From Chersky-840 sp963794615 (lineage in GTDB: Bacteria > Actinomycetota > Acidimicrobiia > Acidimicrobiales > UBA8190): a stretch of DNA of 64,000 nt. The stretch lies in assembly GCA_963794615.1 (NCBI GenBank), contig CAWCEP010000017.1, positions 1-64,000 of the forward strand, in the 5' to 3' direction. This document shows, piece by piece, positions 1-8,148 of the stretch (positions are counted from its first letter, which is position 1; each line of letters opens with the position of its first letter). Below the pieces are notes generated by a model that worked only from the letters and a program-made list of their open reading frames with translations, ran no database searches and was not told where the DNA came from. The position numbers and the translations under genes were made by a program.

Positions 1-84
1 AGCGACCGAGACTGCTCGTCCACACCCCCGACACGCCGTGTCCTCGGGTTGCAACTGGCTTCCGCACTGCGAGCAGTAATTCAT
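1..84 (-). CDS. Zinc-ribbon protein, N-terminal fragment cut by window edge
   Basis: Reading leftwards from an ATG at 84, 28 codons are open to the window edge and begin MNYCSQCGSQLQPEDTACRGC. That is two CxxCG-type knuckles, the layout of the short zinc-ribbon that opens many bacterial membrane or regulatory proteins. A GAGGAG ribosome binding site lies about 5 bases upstream. The rest of the protein is outside the window, so its function is not visible; in actinobacteria such ribbons often precede membrane segments or FHA domains. Confidence 0.6.
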   Translation of the reverse strand, partial: MNYCSQCGSQLQPEDTACRGCGRAVSVA

Positions 85-193
85 GGCGCTCCTCAGTTTC
101 GAAGGTGCGCGGTGACAATAACCCACCCTTGTTGCATTTCAGCGGAAGGAGCGCATCCCCTGGGGTGACGCGTCAAGGCAAGCCCGACTCGGG

Positions 194-490
194 CTACATC
201 TCCTCTTCTCGGGTGACGTCCAAGTTGCGGAAGGTCGGAGGGCTGTCACAGAGCTTGGCGAGCTGAGCAGCGAACTCGGCCGTCTCGGGCCGATTCGAGT
301 TCTCCATCGCCGCCTCGTAGGACGGGAACTCGACAATGTGGACGAAGGTGCGGTCGCTGTCGCGGTCTCGGCCCTGGATCGCCCGGGTCGGCGTCCGCAC
401 ACCACTGGTCTTGGCGAGCCACTCGTCGAGCGTCCGATTGAACGCATCGATGTCGCCGGTCTTGAACTCGATTAGTTGGACGAATTTCAT
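194..490 (-). CDS. Small dimeric alpha/beta-barrel-like protein, function unknown
   Basis: This 98-residue protein begins MKFVQLIEFKTGDIDAF. The open frame extends further upstream, but the ATG at 490 is preceded by a clear GGGAGG site and is where barrel-like sequence begins. The alternation of a strand (FVQLIEF), a helix with an acidic face, and a second strand (RTFVHIVEFPSYEAAM) resembles ABM/EthD-type ferredoxin-like barrels. These usually act as dimers and often bind small hydrophobic ligands. No catalytic residue is recognisable. It stands alone, 219 bases from the end of the cyclase gene on the same strand. Confidence 0.6.
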   Translation of the reverse strand: MKFVQLIEFKTGDIDAFNRTLDEWLAKTSGVRTPTRAIQGRDRDSDRTFVHIVEFPSYEAAMENSNRPETAEFAAQLAKLCDSPPTFRNLDVTREEEM

Positions 491-709
491 CTCGACCTCC
501 CGAATTGTCCGAGGATGCCCCCAAACGATAGTGAGCGACGTGTCGCTCGTCGACAGGCTGCGCCGCCGGGTCCCTGCGACCCGCCCGGGTGCTCCTACCG
601 CCTGTTCTCGGCAGCGGGGCTCGTCCGGCTCGCCCGATGCACCAGCGGTTTTCCACCCGAGCTCGACCACGCACCGGTCTGGGCACCGGTCTGGTCCAAG
701 AGCGCGTCC

Positions 710-1519
710 CTACCCGGCCGAGAGGTGCACCTCGAAGACGGGTACCGGCTCGGCGAAGCCCTTGAGATCGAGCGCGCCCTTCGACTCGAAGCCAAACCGC
801 TTCCCGACACAGAGCTCGCGAACGGCCGTCGACACGGCGATACCGCCGGGAGAAGCGACGCCGCAGAGTCGTGCCGACATTTGCACCGCGGCCCCGAACA
901 GGTCGCCGCCTTCGGTCACGGGCTCGCCGACGCTGATGCCGACGCGGACGTGGATGGGCCGGTCCGCCGCTTCGTTCCTGAGGTGTAACGAGCGTTGAAT
1001 CTCGATTGCGGACTCGACCGAAGCCGACACCGACGTGAACGACGCCATGATCCCGTCGCCGGTGTGCTTGACCTCGCGCCCGGCCCGTGAGTGCAAGGCG
1101 GCGCGCACGATCGTGTCGTGTTCGCGAATGAGCACCATGAACCCCTCGTCCCCGAGCTCTTGTGTCTGCTGCGTCGAGTCACAGAGGTCGGTGAACAGAA
1201 TGGCCCGAACCGCAGACTCGACGTACGCCTCCCCGGGGGGGTGTCGGGGAACCTGGCCGAGAAACGCGTTGATGGGCCCATCACCCACCTCGATGATGTT
1301 GTCGGCAACCAGACCGTGCGCCTCCCGGTGGACCGTTTCCAACGACTCTCGGTCGGGCCCCTCGGCGAGACAGAACACGGTCCCTTCGGCGTCATCGAAC
1401 CAGTACGTGACGTAGCGGACCTGGTATTTGTCCTGTACAGCGAGATCGAGTTCGTGCGCGGCAGCGATGTCGGCCGCACTCGCGCCAGGCGCCTTGTGCC
1501 GATCAAGGAACAACGCCAT
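710..1519 (-). CDS. DUF4242 domain fused to class III adenylate/guanylate cyclase domain
   Basis: The protein has 269 residues. Residues 1-90 resemble DUF4242 (SCO4226-like, described as nickel-binding in Streptomyces). Residues 100-268 are a class III nucleotide cyclase catalytic domain. The two metal-binding aspartates are present in FTDLCDST (D111) and KHTGDG (D155). The stretch GDLFGAAVQMSARL keeps the transition-state arginine (R217) but has glutamine (Q213) where the family normally has asparagine, so activity could be reduced. There is no membrane segment, so it should be cytosolic. It would make cAMP or cGMP if active. A cyclic-nucleotide-binding ABC ATPase is encoded at 34.4 kb in the same window, but a link is only inference. 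Confidence 0.85.
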   Translation of the reverse strand: MALFLDRHKAPGASAADIAAAHELDLAVQDKYQVRYVTYWFDDAEGTVFCLAEGPDRESLETVHREAHGLVADNIIEVGDGPINAFLGQVPRHPPGEAYVESAVRAILFTDLCDSTQQTQELGDEGFMVLIREHDTIVRAALHSRAGREVKHTGDGIMASFTSVSASVESAIEIQRSLHLRNEAADRPIHVRVGISVGEPVTEGGDLFGAAVQMSARLCGVASPGGIAVSTAVRELCVGKRFGFESKGALDLKGFAEPVPVFEVHLSAG

Positions 1520-1688
1520 GTCGGTAGGCTACCCATATGGGCAATTGCCTGCCCTAGAGGGGCCGGTCCGGCGTTGTCGCCTCCGTCCGGCTCCGGCCGA
1601 ATGGCCGGGCGGTAGTGCCCGGGCACGGGTATCCCACGCACCAACGCCGATGCGGCTCCATGGGTCACGAGACGAAAGGGTGAATTCG

Positions 1689-2144
1689 GTGGGGGACCAC
1701 TCCGGGCACAACCCAGCGCTGACGGATCTCGAGTTCCTGTCGGGCCAGTGGGACATGGAACTGTCGAACGCGCCATTCCTGCCCAGCCGCGACGACACCG
1801 CCCACGGGCACGTCACGTTCGAGTTCATCGAAGACGGCGCCCTCCTAATGATACGCCAAAGCGAGCAGTCGGGAAACCCTCCCTCGGCGCGGTGGGGCAT
1901 CGGTCGGGACGAGTCCGGCCCCGACTACAGGGTCCTCTACTCCGACAACCGAGGGGTGTCGAGGGTGTACGAGATGAGTCTTTCCGAGGGCCTGTGGCGC
2001 CTGTGGCGCAACGCCCCCGGGTTCTCGCAGCGCTTCGAAGGACGAGTGAGCCCGGACCGGAACACGATCACGTCGCAGTGGGAGAAGTCGTTCGATGGCG
2101 CCACCTGGGAGCACGACTTCGACATCACCTACACCCGGCTCTAG
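1689..2144 (+). CDS. DUF1579-like small protein
   Basis: About 151 residues starting at a GTG eight bases after an AAAGGG ribosome binding site; an earlier GTG at 1680 is too close to it. The sequence NPALTDLEFLSGQWDME followed by alternating strands with several tryptophans is typical of the DUF1579/lipocalin-like beta-barrel group, whose members have no assigned reaction. No signal peptide is seen. It diverges from the cyclase gene and is convergent with the membrane protein at 2202, with 57 bases between the stops. Confidence 0.65.
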   Translation: MGDHSGHNPALTDLEFLSGQWDMELSNAPFLPSRDDTAHGHVTFEFIEDGALLMIRQSEQSGNPPSARWGIGRDESGPDYRVLYSDNRGVSRVYEMSLSEGLWRLWRNAPGFSQRFEGRVSPDRNTITSQWEKSFDGATWEHDFDITYTRL

Positions 2145-2201
2145 TGCCGGGAGAGCCCCGTCCATCTCCGAGGGTGTGAGAGCCGCGCCCGCCTCACGAT
2201 C

Positions 2202-2669
2202 TCAGCCGCCTGCCGGGCCCGTCTTGCGGCGGGGGGCCGAGCGTCCGCCCCACGCGGCAACCGTGCTCATCAGCGCCCCGGCAAGTGCGGCCACGGCGAC
2301 GACGACGCTGAGGTACGCACCGTAATCCCAACTCAGCCCCGGCGATCTCTTGACGAAGCATCCCAATGTGAGCACCAGGTCGGCACCGCACGCCCCCACC
2401 AGGCCGAGCGAAAGAAGACGAGGAGCCCGGGACTTCGTCCGGTTCGACGTGGTCCGCATCGTCTTGGCCACGACGGACCCGACGACGGCGAGTGACACGA
2501 AGACGGGGACGTACATCCACGTCCGCAGGTCAGCGGCGCTGAAGCTGTAGTACCCGGTGGCCGGGTCCCCGAATTCGAACCACGGCAGGAAGATTCCGAT
2601 CACCAGGACGAGGCTGGAGACGGCCACGGTGAGGTCTCCGACATCCACCCGCCTCTTCTCGAGCGCCAT
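2202..2669 (-). CDS. Four-helix integral membrane protein, function unknown
   Basis: A protein of about 155 residues with four predicted membrane helices: LTVAVSSLVLVIGIFLPW, VPVFVSLAVVGSVVA, LLSLGLVGACGADLVLTLG and YLSVVVAVAALAGALM. A loop between helices 1 and 2 carries TGYYSFSAADLRTW. The ATG at 2669 was chosen because the first helix begins about 12 residues later; a GTG about 20 codons upstream is possible. The C-terminus is basic and cytosolic. No family function is recognised. It diverges from the WS/DGAT gene across a 414-base region. Confidence 0.6.
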   Translation of the reverse strand: MALEKRRVDVGDLTVAVSSLVLVIGIFLPWFEFGDPATGYYSFSAADLRTWMYVPVFVSLAVVGSVVAKTMRTTSNRTKSRAPRLLSLGLVGACGADLVLTLGCFVKRSPGLSWDYGAYLSVVVAVAALAGALMSTVAAWGGRSAPRRKTGPAGG

Positions 2670-2734
2670 CCGCGCCGTGGCCGGCGCGCCCTGGTCTCGT
2701 TCGGACGGCCCGGACACGGTCACGGCCCTACCGT

Positions 2735-2766
2735 ATGCATCGGATTCAATGCATCGGATGCATCGC
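2735..2766. repeat. Three ATGCATCGG-type direct repeats
   Basis: ATGCATCGG occurs at 2735-2743 and 2749-2757, followed directly by ATGCATCGC at 2758-2766. ATGCAT is itself a palindrome. The position 66-97 bases upstream of the membrane protein start, in a divergent promoter, suggests a regulator binding array. This is inference from position and spacing. Confidence 0.5.
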
Positions 2767-2907
2767 CGCTCGACCCACCGAGGCTTCGGTCCCGGACCTC
2801 CGACGACCGGCCCGTCGCGAGCACGGTAGTCCCGGGTCCCTTCACCAAGCCTGGATACATCGAACCCGTCCGCCGGTCTTCGCGGGCGGTCCCGGGGCCC
2901 CGGCGCG

Positions 2908-2937
2908 GCGGGCCCCGGCAGTGGGCTCGGGGCCCGC
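2908..2937. repeat. GC-rich inverted repeat
   Basis: GCGGGCCCCG at 2908-2917 is the exact reverse complement of CGGGGCCCGC at 2928-2937, with a 10-base loop. A further copy of the right arm follows a few bases later. No T-tract follows on either strand, so a classic terminator is unlikely. It could be a hairpin in the 5' leader of the WS/DGAT transcript. Confidence 0.4.
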
Positions 2938-3083
2938 CACGAGCCGGGGCCCGCCAAGGGACGGGGCCGGAGTTTGCGCATCGGGTGCGATCGTCCAGGT
3001 CTCGCCGGCCTCGGAGGTGACCCCCGGGTCACCTCGGCCATGGTCGTATGCTGCTCCGAACGGCACGCGAAAGAAGGTGGACC

Positions 3084-4481
3084 GTGAGCTTCGACCGGTT
3101 GAGCCCACTCGATGCGTCGTTCCTGCATGTCGAGGACGACGTGAGCCACATGCACATCGCGGCGATCGGGATCTTCGAAGGGCCAGTCCCCCCGTATTCC
3201 GACGTCGTCAACATGGTCCGGGGCAAGCTCCCGCTCGTCCCCCGGTATCGCCAGGTCGTCCGGTTCGTGCCCCTGGACATGGGCCGGCCCGTGTGGGTGG
3301 ACGACCAACATTTCAACATCGACTACCACCTCCGCCACACCGCGCTCCCCGCCCCCGGGGGAGAGGCCGAGCTGCGGGCCCTGGTGGGCCGGGTGATGGC
3401 GCAGCAGCTCGACCGAGCCAAGCCTCTGTGGGAGATCTGGATGGTCGAGGGGCTCGGGGGCGGACGGTGGGCTCTGCTGTCGAAGACCCACCACGCCCTC
3501 GTCGACGGGGTGTCGGGAACCGACCTGCTGGCCGTCATCATGGACACCACCCCCCAGCCGTCGCCCCCCGTTGTCGACGATTGGGTGCCGCGCCCGGCGC
3601 CGAGCGGTGCCGGACTTGTCCTCGCGGCCGCCACCGGCCTGGCCCGTAGTCCCTACGAGCAGCTCCGGGCCGTGCGGGCGAGCACGCGGGTGCCGCGCTA
3701 CGCGCTGTCTCGGGCCGGGGAGGTCGCCCGGGGGTTGTCGTCCATGGCGGGCCTGATCCGGCCCACCCCGATCTCCAGCCTCAACGGACCTCTCGGCCCG
3801 CACCGCCGCTACGCGTGGGCGGCGACCACCGTGGACGACATCAAGCGGGTCCGCAAAGGACTGGGTGGCGCCTTCAACGACGTCGTGCTGGCGTCGATCA
3901 CCAACGGCTTTCGCGAGTTGCTCCGCTCCCGGGGTGAATCGGTCGATCGAGTCGTGCGCACGCTCGTGCCGGTGTCGGTACGGGCCCGCGACCCCGGAGC
4001 CATGGCGGTCGGGGACGGCACGCTCCAGAACAAGGTTTCGGCGATGTTCGCCGCGCTCCCGGTGGGGATCGACGACCCCGCCGAGCGCCTGCGGGCCATC
4101 ACCCTCCAGATGGCGGGACTGAAGGAATCAAAAGAAGCGGTGGCGGGGGAGGCGCTCACGTCGCTGTCGGGGTTCGCGCCCCCCATGCTCCTGGCCCTCG
4201 GGATGCGCCTGGCCACCCGGGTCGCCCAGCGCAACGTCAACACAGTGACGACCAATGTGCCCGGACCCCAGCTTCCCCTCTACGTGGCGGGCCGGCGCAT
4301 GGTGACGGCGTACCCGTACGTGCCGCTGGCGGGCCAGGTCCGCATCGGGTTGGCGATCTTCTCCTATGACGGCCAGGTCACCTTCGGGATCACCGGGGAC
4401 TGGGACACGACCGAAGACCTTGACGTGCTGGCGCGCGGCATCGAGGGCGGCATGCGCACCATGCTGGCGTTGTGCCGGTGA
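3084..4481 (+). CDS. WS/DGAT wax ester synthase / diacylglycerol acyltransferase
   Basis: A 465-residue member of the bifunctional WS/DGAT family, which transfers acyl groups from acyl-CoA to fatty alcohols or diacylglycerol and so makes storage lipid. The condensation-type motif HHALVDG lies at residues 136-142. The PLWE motif is at 114-117, and the later family blocks NDVVLA and VPGPQLPLYVAG are also present. The opening SFDRLSPLDASFLHVED is characteristic. Translation starts at GTG 3084, seven bases after AAGAAGG. Length matches the actinobacterial family (450-480). Acyltransferase of this family is near certain; the split between wax ester and triacylglycerol activity cannot be read from sequence. 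Confidence 0.93.
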   Translation: MSFDRLSPLDASFLHVEDDVSHMHIAAIGIFEGPVPPYSDVVNMVRGKLPLVPRYRQVVRFVPLDMGRPVWVDDQHFNIDYHLRHTALPAPGGEAELRALVGRVMAQQLDRAKPLWEIWMVEGLGGGRWALLSKTHHALVDGVSGTDLLAVIMDTTPQPSPPVVDDWVPRPAPSGAGLVLAAATGLARSPYEQLRAVRASTRVPRYALSRAGEVARGLSSMAGLIRPTPISSLNGPLGPHRRYAWAATTVDDIKRVRKGLGGAFNDVVLASITNGFRELLRSRGESVDRVVRTLVPVSVRARDPGAMAVGDGTLQNKVSAMFAALPVGIDDPAERLRAITLQMAGLKESKEAVAGEALTSLSGFAPPMLLALGMRLATRVAQRNVNTVTTNVPGPQLPLYVAGRRMVTAYPYVPLAGQVRIGLAIFSYDGQVTFGITGDWDTTEDLDVLARGIEGGMRTMLALCR

Positions 4482-4575
4482 ACGCCTCCGACTCCTGAAC
4501 CAGCGGGCGGCGACGAGCCACCCGCTGCATCCGGAGTCGATTCGCCGAGCGAAAGCCCTCAGAAGGGCCGCTAGC

Positions 4576-5040
4576 GTGGGACCGGTGGCGCCGGAAACCC
4601 TGCAGGTACGGTTCTTCCGCGCCTTCGCCCGTCGGCACACCCGCCTCTTGGTGCGTACCCGGGGACGTCCCTCGTGGTCCGGGCCGCGCCTTCGGTTCCT
4701 GGTGCTCGAGACCAGGGGACGGCGCTCGGGGGAGCGCCGCAGTGTCGTGCTGCTTTACATGCCCGACGGCGAGGATTTCGTGGTCATCGCTTCCAACTAC
4801 GGAGGGGAGCGCCCCCCGGCATGGTGGATGAACCTGAGCGCGGATCCCGATGCCGTCGTGCACGTCTCGGGTCGATCGGTGCCGGTGCGGGCCCGCGTCC
4901 TCGCCGGCCCCGAGCGTGCCGCCATGCTCACCCGGGCCGTGTCGTACAACCGCCAGTGGCGTGGCTACACCCGCACCGTCCAACGCGAGCTTCCCGTGGT
5001 GATACTGGAGCGCAAGGCCGCTGCGTCGTCGTCTCCCTGA
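4576..5040 (+). CDS. Deazaflavin (F420)-dependent nitroreductase-family protein
   Basis: About 154 residues with the Ddn-family core: FLVLETRGRRSGERRSVVLLY, then ASNYGGERPPAWWMNL and a closing LPVVILER. These proteins bind F420H2 and reduce quinones, nitro compounds or unknown substrates; Ddn activates pretomanid in M. tuberculosis. The GTG at 4576 sits nine bases after AGAAGGG. It follows the WS/DGAT gene by 94 bases on the same strand and may share its transcript. A second family member lies at 9720 on the other strand. The family is clear; the substrate is unknown. Confidence 0.88.
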   Translation: MGPVAPETLQVRFFRAFARRHTRLLVRTRGRPSWSGPRLRFLVLETRGRRSGERRSVVLLYMPDGEDFVVIASNYGGERPPAWWMNLSADPDAVVHVSGRSVPVRARVLAGPERAAMLTRAVSYNRQWRGYTRTVQRELPVVILERKAAASSSP

Positions 5041-5142
5041 CTCCGTCCCGGGTACCGCTTTCGATGGGTACGGCTGTCGATGCACCCGGCTCACCCCCGG
5101 GCGTCCATGACGGCCTTCCCTGTCCGCCTTACCTCTCGGCGC

Positions 5143-6264
5143 TCACCATTCACCCCATCCGCCCGGGGTGACGGTCCCGGTGATGGTGCGGGGGTCGACG
5201 GGCCGGCGAGTGTCAGAGGCCTGATACACGGCGAAGCACAGTTGGAGGACCTTGGCCGCGTCGTTGGCGCTCATTTCCGCGGGTGACCCCGATCGCAGCG
5301 CCTCGACGAAATGTGCGGAGGAGCGGTGGAACCCCGAGGCCCAGTCGGCGTCGATCTGGTCGAACTCCGTGAACGTCCGGGCGTTGTCCTTTCCCTGGTA
5401 GAGCACGACGGGGGGAAGGTCGAGCATCTCCCCCGTGGCCCTCGTCACCCACAGGAACCCCTCTTCGCCCTGGACCTCGAAGAACTCGTCGGCACCGAAG
5501 TACCCCGAACGCATCCACATGTCGCGTGCGTACTGGACCTCCATGGTGCCGAGCAGGTCCGGGTCGTCGTACTCGAAGATCACCGCGCAGGGCTCGAAGA
5601 AGATGTCACGCCGGCGGACGACGGCCTGGACCGAGATGATGTCGGGCTCCACGAGCCACAGCGCCATGGCGTACTTGTGCACGTTGTCGTCGAAGAGGTG
5701 GCCCCCGGGACTGCGCTTGTCGAGGCGCCAGCCGTATCCCTCGGGGCGCAGGGCGGCCTGGAACGGGGAGTCGGTCTGGCCGACGACGGTGCGGATGCGC
5801 ACGCTGATGGGCCGGCCGATGGCACCCTCGGAGATCAGCGCCTTGGCCTTTTCGAGAGGGGGGTAGTGCACGAAGCACTCGCCCACCCGGAGGGTGAGAC
5901 CGGCGTCGTCGGCCAGCTTCCCGAGCTCGAGGGCTTCGTCGACCGAGTTCGTGATGGGCTTCTGCACCGAGACGTGCTTGCCGGCCTCGAGCGCCGCCTT
6001 CACATGGGCATAGTGCAGGTGCGTGGGGGTGAGGATCTCGACGGCGTCGATGTCGTCGTCGCCCAGAAGCTCGTCGATGTGGGAATAGGCCCGCGGCACC
6101 TCCCACCGCTTGGCTGCCTCTTCGGCCAGGGCGGTATCGACGTCGCACACCGCGACCACATCACAATCGGGGTGTTGGAGGTACCCGGCCACGTTCATGT
6201 CGGCGATGTTCCCGGTGCCGAGCACGCCGAGCCCGAGCGTGCCGGTGCGCGCCCCTTTCCCCAT
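5143..6264 (-). CDS. Gfo/Idh/MocA-family NAD(P)-dependent oxidoreductase
   Basis: A 373-residue protein. The Rossmann motif GVLGTGNIADMNV is near residue 12, followed by VAVCDVD and the family signature EILTPTHLHYAHVKAALEAGKHVSVQKPITNS, whose K in QKP is the usual catalytic or structural lysine. The second domain has GGHLFDDNVHKYAMALWLV, with a His that normally takes part in catalysis. The ATG at 6264 has a strong AGGGGG site. Substrates are usually sugars, inositols or their derivatives; none is indicated here. It is convergent with the Ddn-like gene and lies 77 bases after the hydrolase on the same strand. Confidence 0.9.
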   Translation of the reverse strand: MGKGARTGTLGLGVLGTGNIADMNVAGYLQHPDCDVVAVCDVDTALAEEAAKRWEVPRAYSHIDELLGDDDIDAVEILTPTHLHYAHVKAALEAGKHVSVQKPITNSVDEALELGKLADDAGLTLRVGECFVHYPPLEKAKALISEGAIGRPISVRIRTVVGQTDSPFQAALRPEGYGWRLDKRSPGGHLFDDNVHKYAMALWLVEPDIISVQAVVRRRDIFFEPCAVIFEYDDPDLLGTMEVQYARDMWMRSGYFGADEFFEVQGEEGFLWVTRATGEMLDLPPVVLYQGKDNARTFTEFDQIDADWASGFHRSSAHFVEALRSGSPAEMSANDAAKVLQLCFAVYQASDTRRPVDPRTITGTVTPGGWGEW

Positions 6265-6341
6265 CAGGTCCCCCTTTTCCGTGACCACGCGGCGTGTCCG
6301 GCGATCAGGAGGCCCTGAATGTAGCGCGCCGGCCGACCGGG

Positions 6342-7967
6342 TCAGGCGGCGGCGGCGCTCGTGTAGGAACGACGGAGGGCTTCGTCGACGAATCGCTTCA
6401 CGCCCGGGGACAGGAAGAATCCGACGTGGCCGCCCGGATAGGTCTCGAATGCGGGCCGGTCCCAGTGCAGCCAGAGCCGGCGGGCATGGCCGAAGGTCGA
6501 CATGCGGTCGGCGAGCCCGGCGAAGATGAAGCGGCGCTCGAACGGCACCCTGCACTCCATCGCCAGAGGAGACACGACCCGGTGGACCTCGTCGGCGCCG
6601 GGTCCGAGCACGCCGCTGGTGTCCGCCAGGCGGGCGATGTCGGGTGGGCTGTGGCGCCGAACCAGATGGGGCAGGTCGACGACCGGGATGCCGGCGATGA
6701 CACAGGCCAGATCGTCCTCGAGGGAGCCGACGATCGATGCCACGAGGCCGCCGAGCGAGTACCCGATCACCCCTACCTGTTCGGCCCCCTGCTCCTCGCG
6801 CAGCCACCGGATGATGCGCCGCACGTCCCACGCCGCCTGGGCCACCCCGTGCATGCTGTCGACCATGTCGATGGTCATGAGGTCTTCGCCCCGACCCCGG
6901 CCCGAGGCCCGGGGACCGTGCAACGGCAGGACGGGCACGACGACATTGATGCCCCGCCGGGCGAGCTGAGGGGCCCGGAAGGCCCGCAGGTCCACGGCGG
7001 GGTTGTTGCCCATGCCGAGCCCGTGCGCGCAGACCAACCAAGAACGGTGGTGACGCCCGGGGACGCGAGAGACCGAGGCGTGCACGATCTGATTGGCCTC
7101 GTGTCCCATCCATCGGGCCCGACCGGGTTCCAACGGATGCGGCTCCCATCCGCTCGAGAAGGCGACGTGTTCGAAGCCCAACCCGGCCCTGTGCTCGTTC
7201 CAGGATTCGAGGTCGCGCGGTGGAGGTGGGTCGCGGTGGTACCGGGCGGGCCGGTCGAGCCAGCCCTCCCGGTCGAACAGGTTGCGGAGACGCTCGATGT
7301 CGGCCGCCGCCGATGTGCAGTCGCTCGCCTTGGGAAGCAGTTCCGGGTGCCGCAGGACGGCGATGAGCACCTCGTCGAGATAGGCCTGCAGGGCCAGTCC
7401 CGGCGTGGCCCGCACCGGCACCACGGTGTCGTCGAGGGCGGCCCCGGCGTTGCGGGTCCTGCTCTTGGCGATGAAGTAGGCGACGCTGGGAGCGGCTCGC
7501 AGCACCCCGGTCAGGCGCGGGTCACCGGCGGCGCGGCGGGCGCCGAGATAGGTCCGCACCGCCAGGCGCCCGACCGACGCCAACGACAGACCGCCCGAGG
7601 GGCCCGTCCTCGGCGGTTCCCTGTCTCCTGTCGGGGGCAGCATGATGCGCTCGAGGTGAGCAGCGAGGTCCGGCGCCGGCTCTTCGGTGCGCGGCTCCCA
7701 TAGTGGTGGGCCCTCGACGTCCTTGGCGTGGCCGTTGAGCGGGGGCTCCCACAGCGGCACCCCGTCCGGACAGAACACGCGGTCGAGGTCCATCGCCCCG
7801 ATATCGGTTCCCAAGGCCGGGTTCGCCCACAAGCCCCGACCTCCGAGTCGAGCGGCGCGCCCGTTGGGTGGGGGGCTCCACAGGTCGGCATCGTCGCCGG
7901 CCGACGGCCAACGGACATCGACATCGACGGTGGACGTGGCCCCCCCGACCCACAGCGTCTCTGTCAT
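6342..7967 (-). CDS. Large alpha/beta hydrolase with repeat-containing N-terminus
   Basis: A 541-residue protein whose C-terminal half (about 300-541) is an alpha/beta hydrolase. The nucleophile elbow GYSLGG gives S404, the likely acid is D487 in FAGLAD, and the base is H514 in GGHVGFF. A central lid-like region follows LVCAHGLGMGNNPAVDLRAF. The first 100 residues carry five LW motifs about 16-26 residues apart, including DLWSPPPNG and PLWEPPLNG. I know of no domain with this pattern. No signal peptide is seen. The frame opens one codon earlier at a TTG; the adjacent ATG is preferred. Hydrolase or esterase is secure; the substrate is unknown. Confidence 0.85.
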   Translation of the reverse strand: MTETLWVGGATSTVDVDVRWPSAGDDADLWSPPPNGRAARLGGRGLWANPALGTDIGAMDLDRVFCPDGVPLWEPPLNGHAKDVEGPPLWEPRTEEPAPDLAAHLERIMLPPTGDREPPRTGPSGGLSLASVGRLAVRTYLGARRAAGDPRLTGVLRAAPSVAYFIAKSRTRNAGAALDDTVVPVRATPGLALQAYLDEVLIAVLRHPELLPKASDCTSAAADIERLRNLFDREGWLDRPARYHRDPPPPRDLESWNEHRAGLGFEHVAFSSGWEPHPLEPGRARWMGHEANQIVHASVSRVPGRHHRSWLVCAHGLGMGNNPAVDLRAFRAPQLARRGINVVVPVLPLHGPRASGRGRGEDLMTIDMVDSMHGVAQAAWDVRRIIRWLREEQGAEQVGVIGYSLGGLVASIVGSLEDDLACVIAGIPVVDLPHLVRRHSPPDIARLADTSGVLGPGADEVHRVVSPLAMECRVPFERRFIFAGLADRMSTFGHARRLWLHWDRPAFETYPGGHVGFFLSPGVKRFVDEALRRSYTSAAAA

Positions 7968-8087
7968 CAACCTCAGCCTACGAGGTGCGTTGCCGAAATT
8001 CGGGGTTTTCGCAGCTGTGACGTCGACGACGTCGACGCGCCTCGTGGTGTCGCCGCCGAAGGGCGGGTCGACGCGGGGCCGACGCGA

Positions 8088-8117
8088 AATCAGGGGGCGC
8101 TGGCGCGCCCCCTGATT
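8088..8117 (-). terminator. Perfect 13-bp hairpin terminator
   Basis: AATCAGGGGGCGC at 8088-8100 pairs exactly with GCGCCCCCTGATT at 8105-8117 across a 4-base loop. It lies 31 bases beyond the stop of the beta-helix gene on the minus strand, where a terminator is expected. There is no long U-tract, as is common in high-GC actinobacteria. It also separates that gene from the hydrolase downstream. Confidence 0.7.
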
Positions 8118-8148
8118 CCGATCTCGTCCGGCCTGGGCCGGTCTGCTG

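Larger units (their letters stand above)
2670..3083. promoter_or_regulatory. Divergent intergenic region with repeats
   Basis: These 414 bases separate the membrane protein (minus) from the WS/DGAT gene (plus) and should hold both promoters. The left part has three ATGCATCG(G/C) repeats. The middle is extremely GC-rich, with a 10-base inverted repeat and further GGGCCC blocks. The AAGAAGG site at 3071-3077 serves the GTG at 3084. I see no convincing -10/-35 pair and no coding potential. Confidence 0.4.

Noticed and set aside
2670..3803. A longer minus-strand protein extending the membrane protein upstream
   Set aside because: The extension is antisense to WS/DGAT and has no membrane or domain pattern. 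Conserved-looking sequence begins at MALEKRR.
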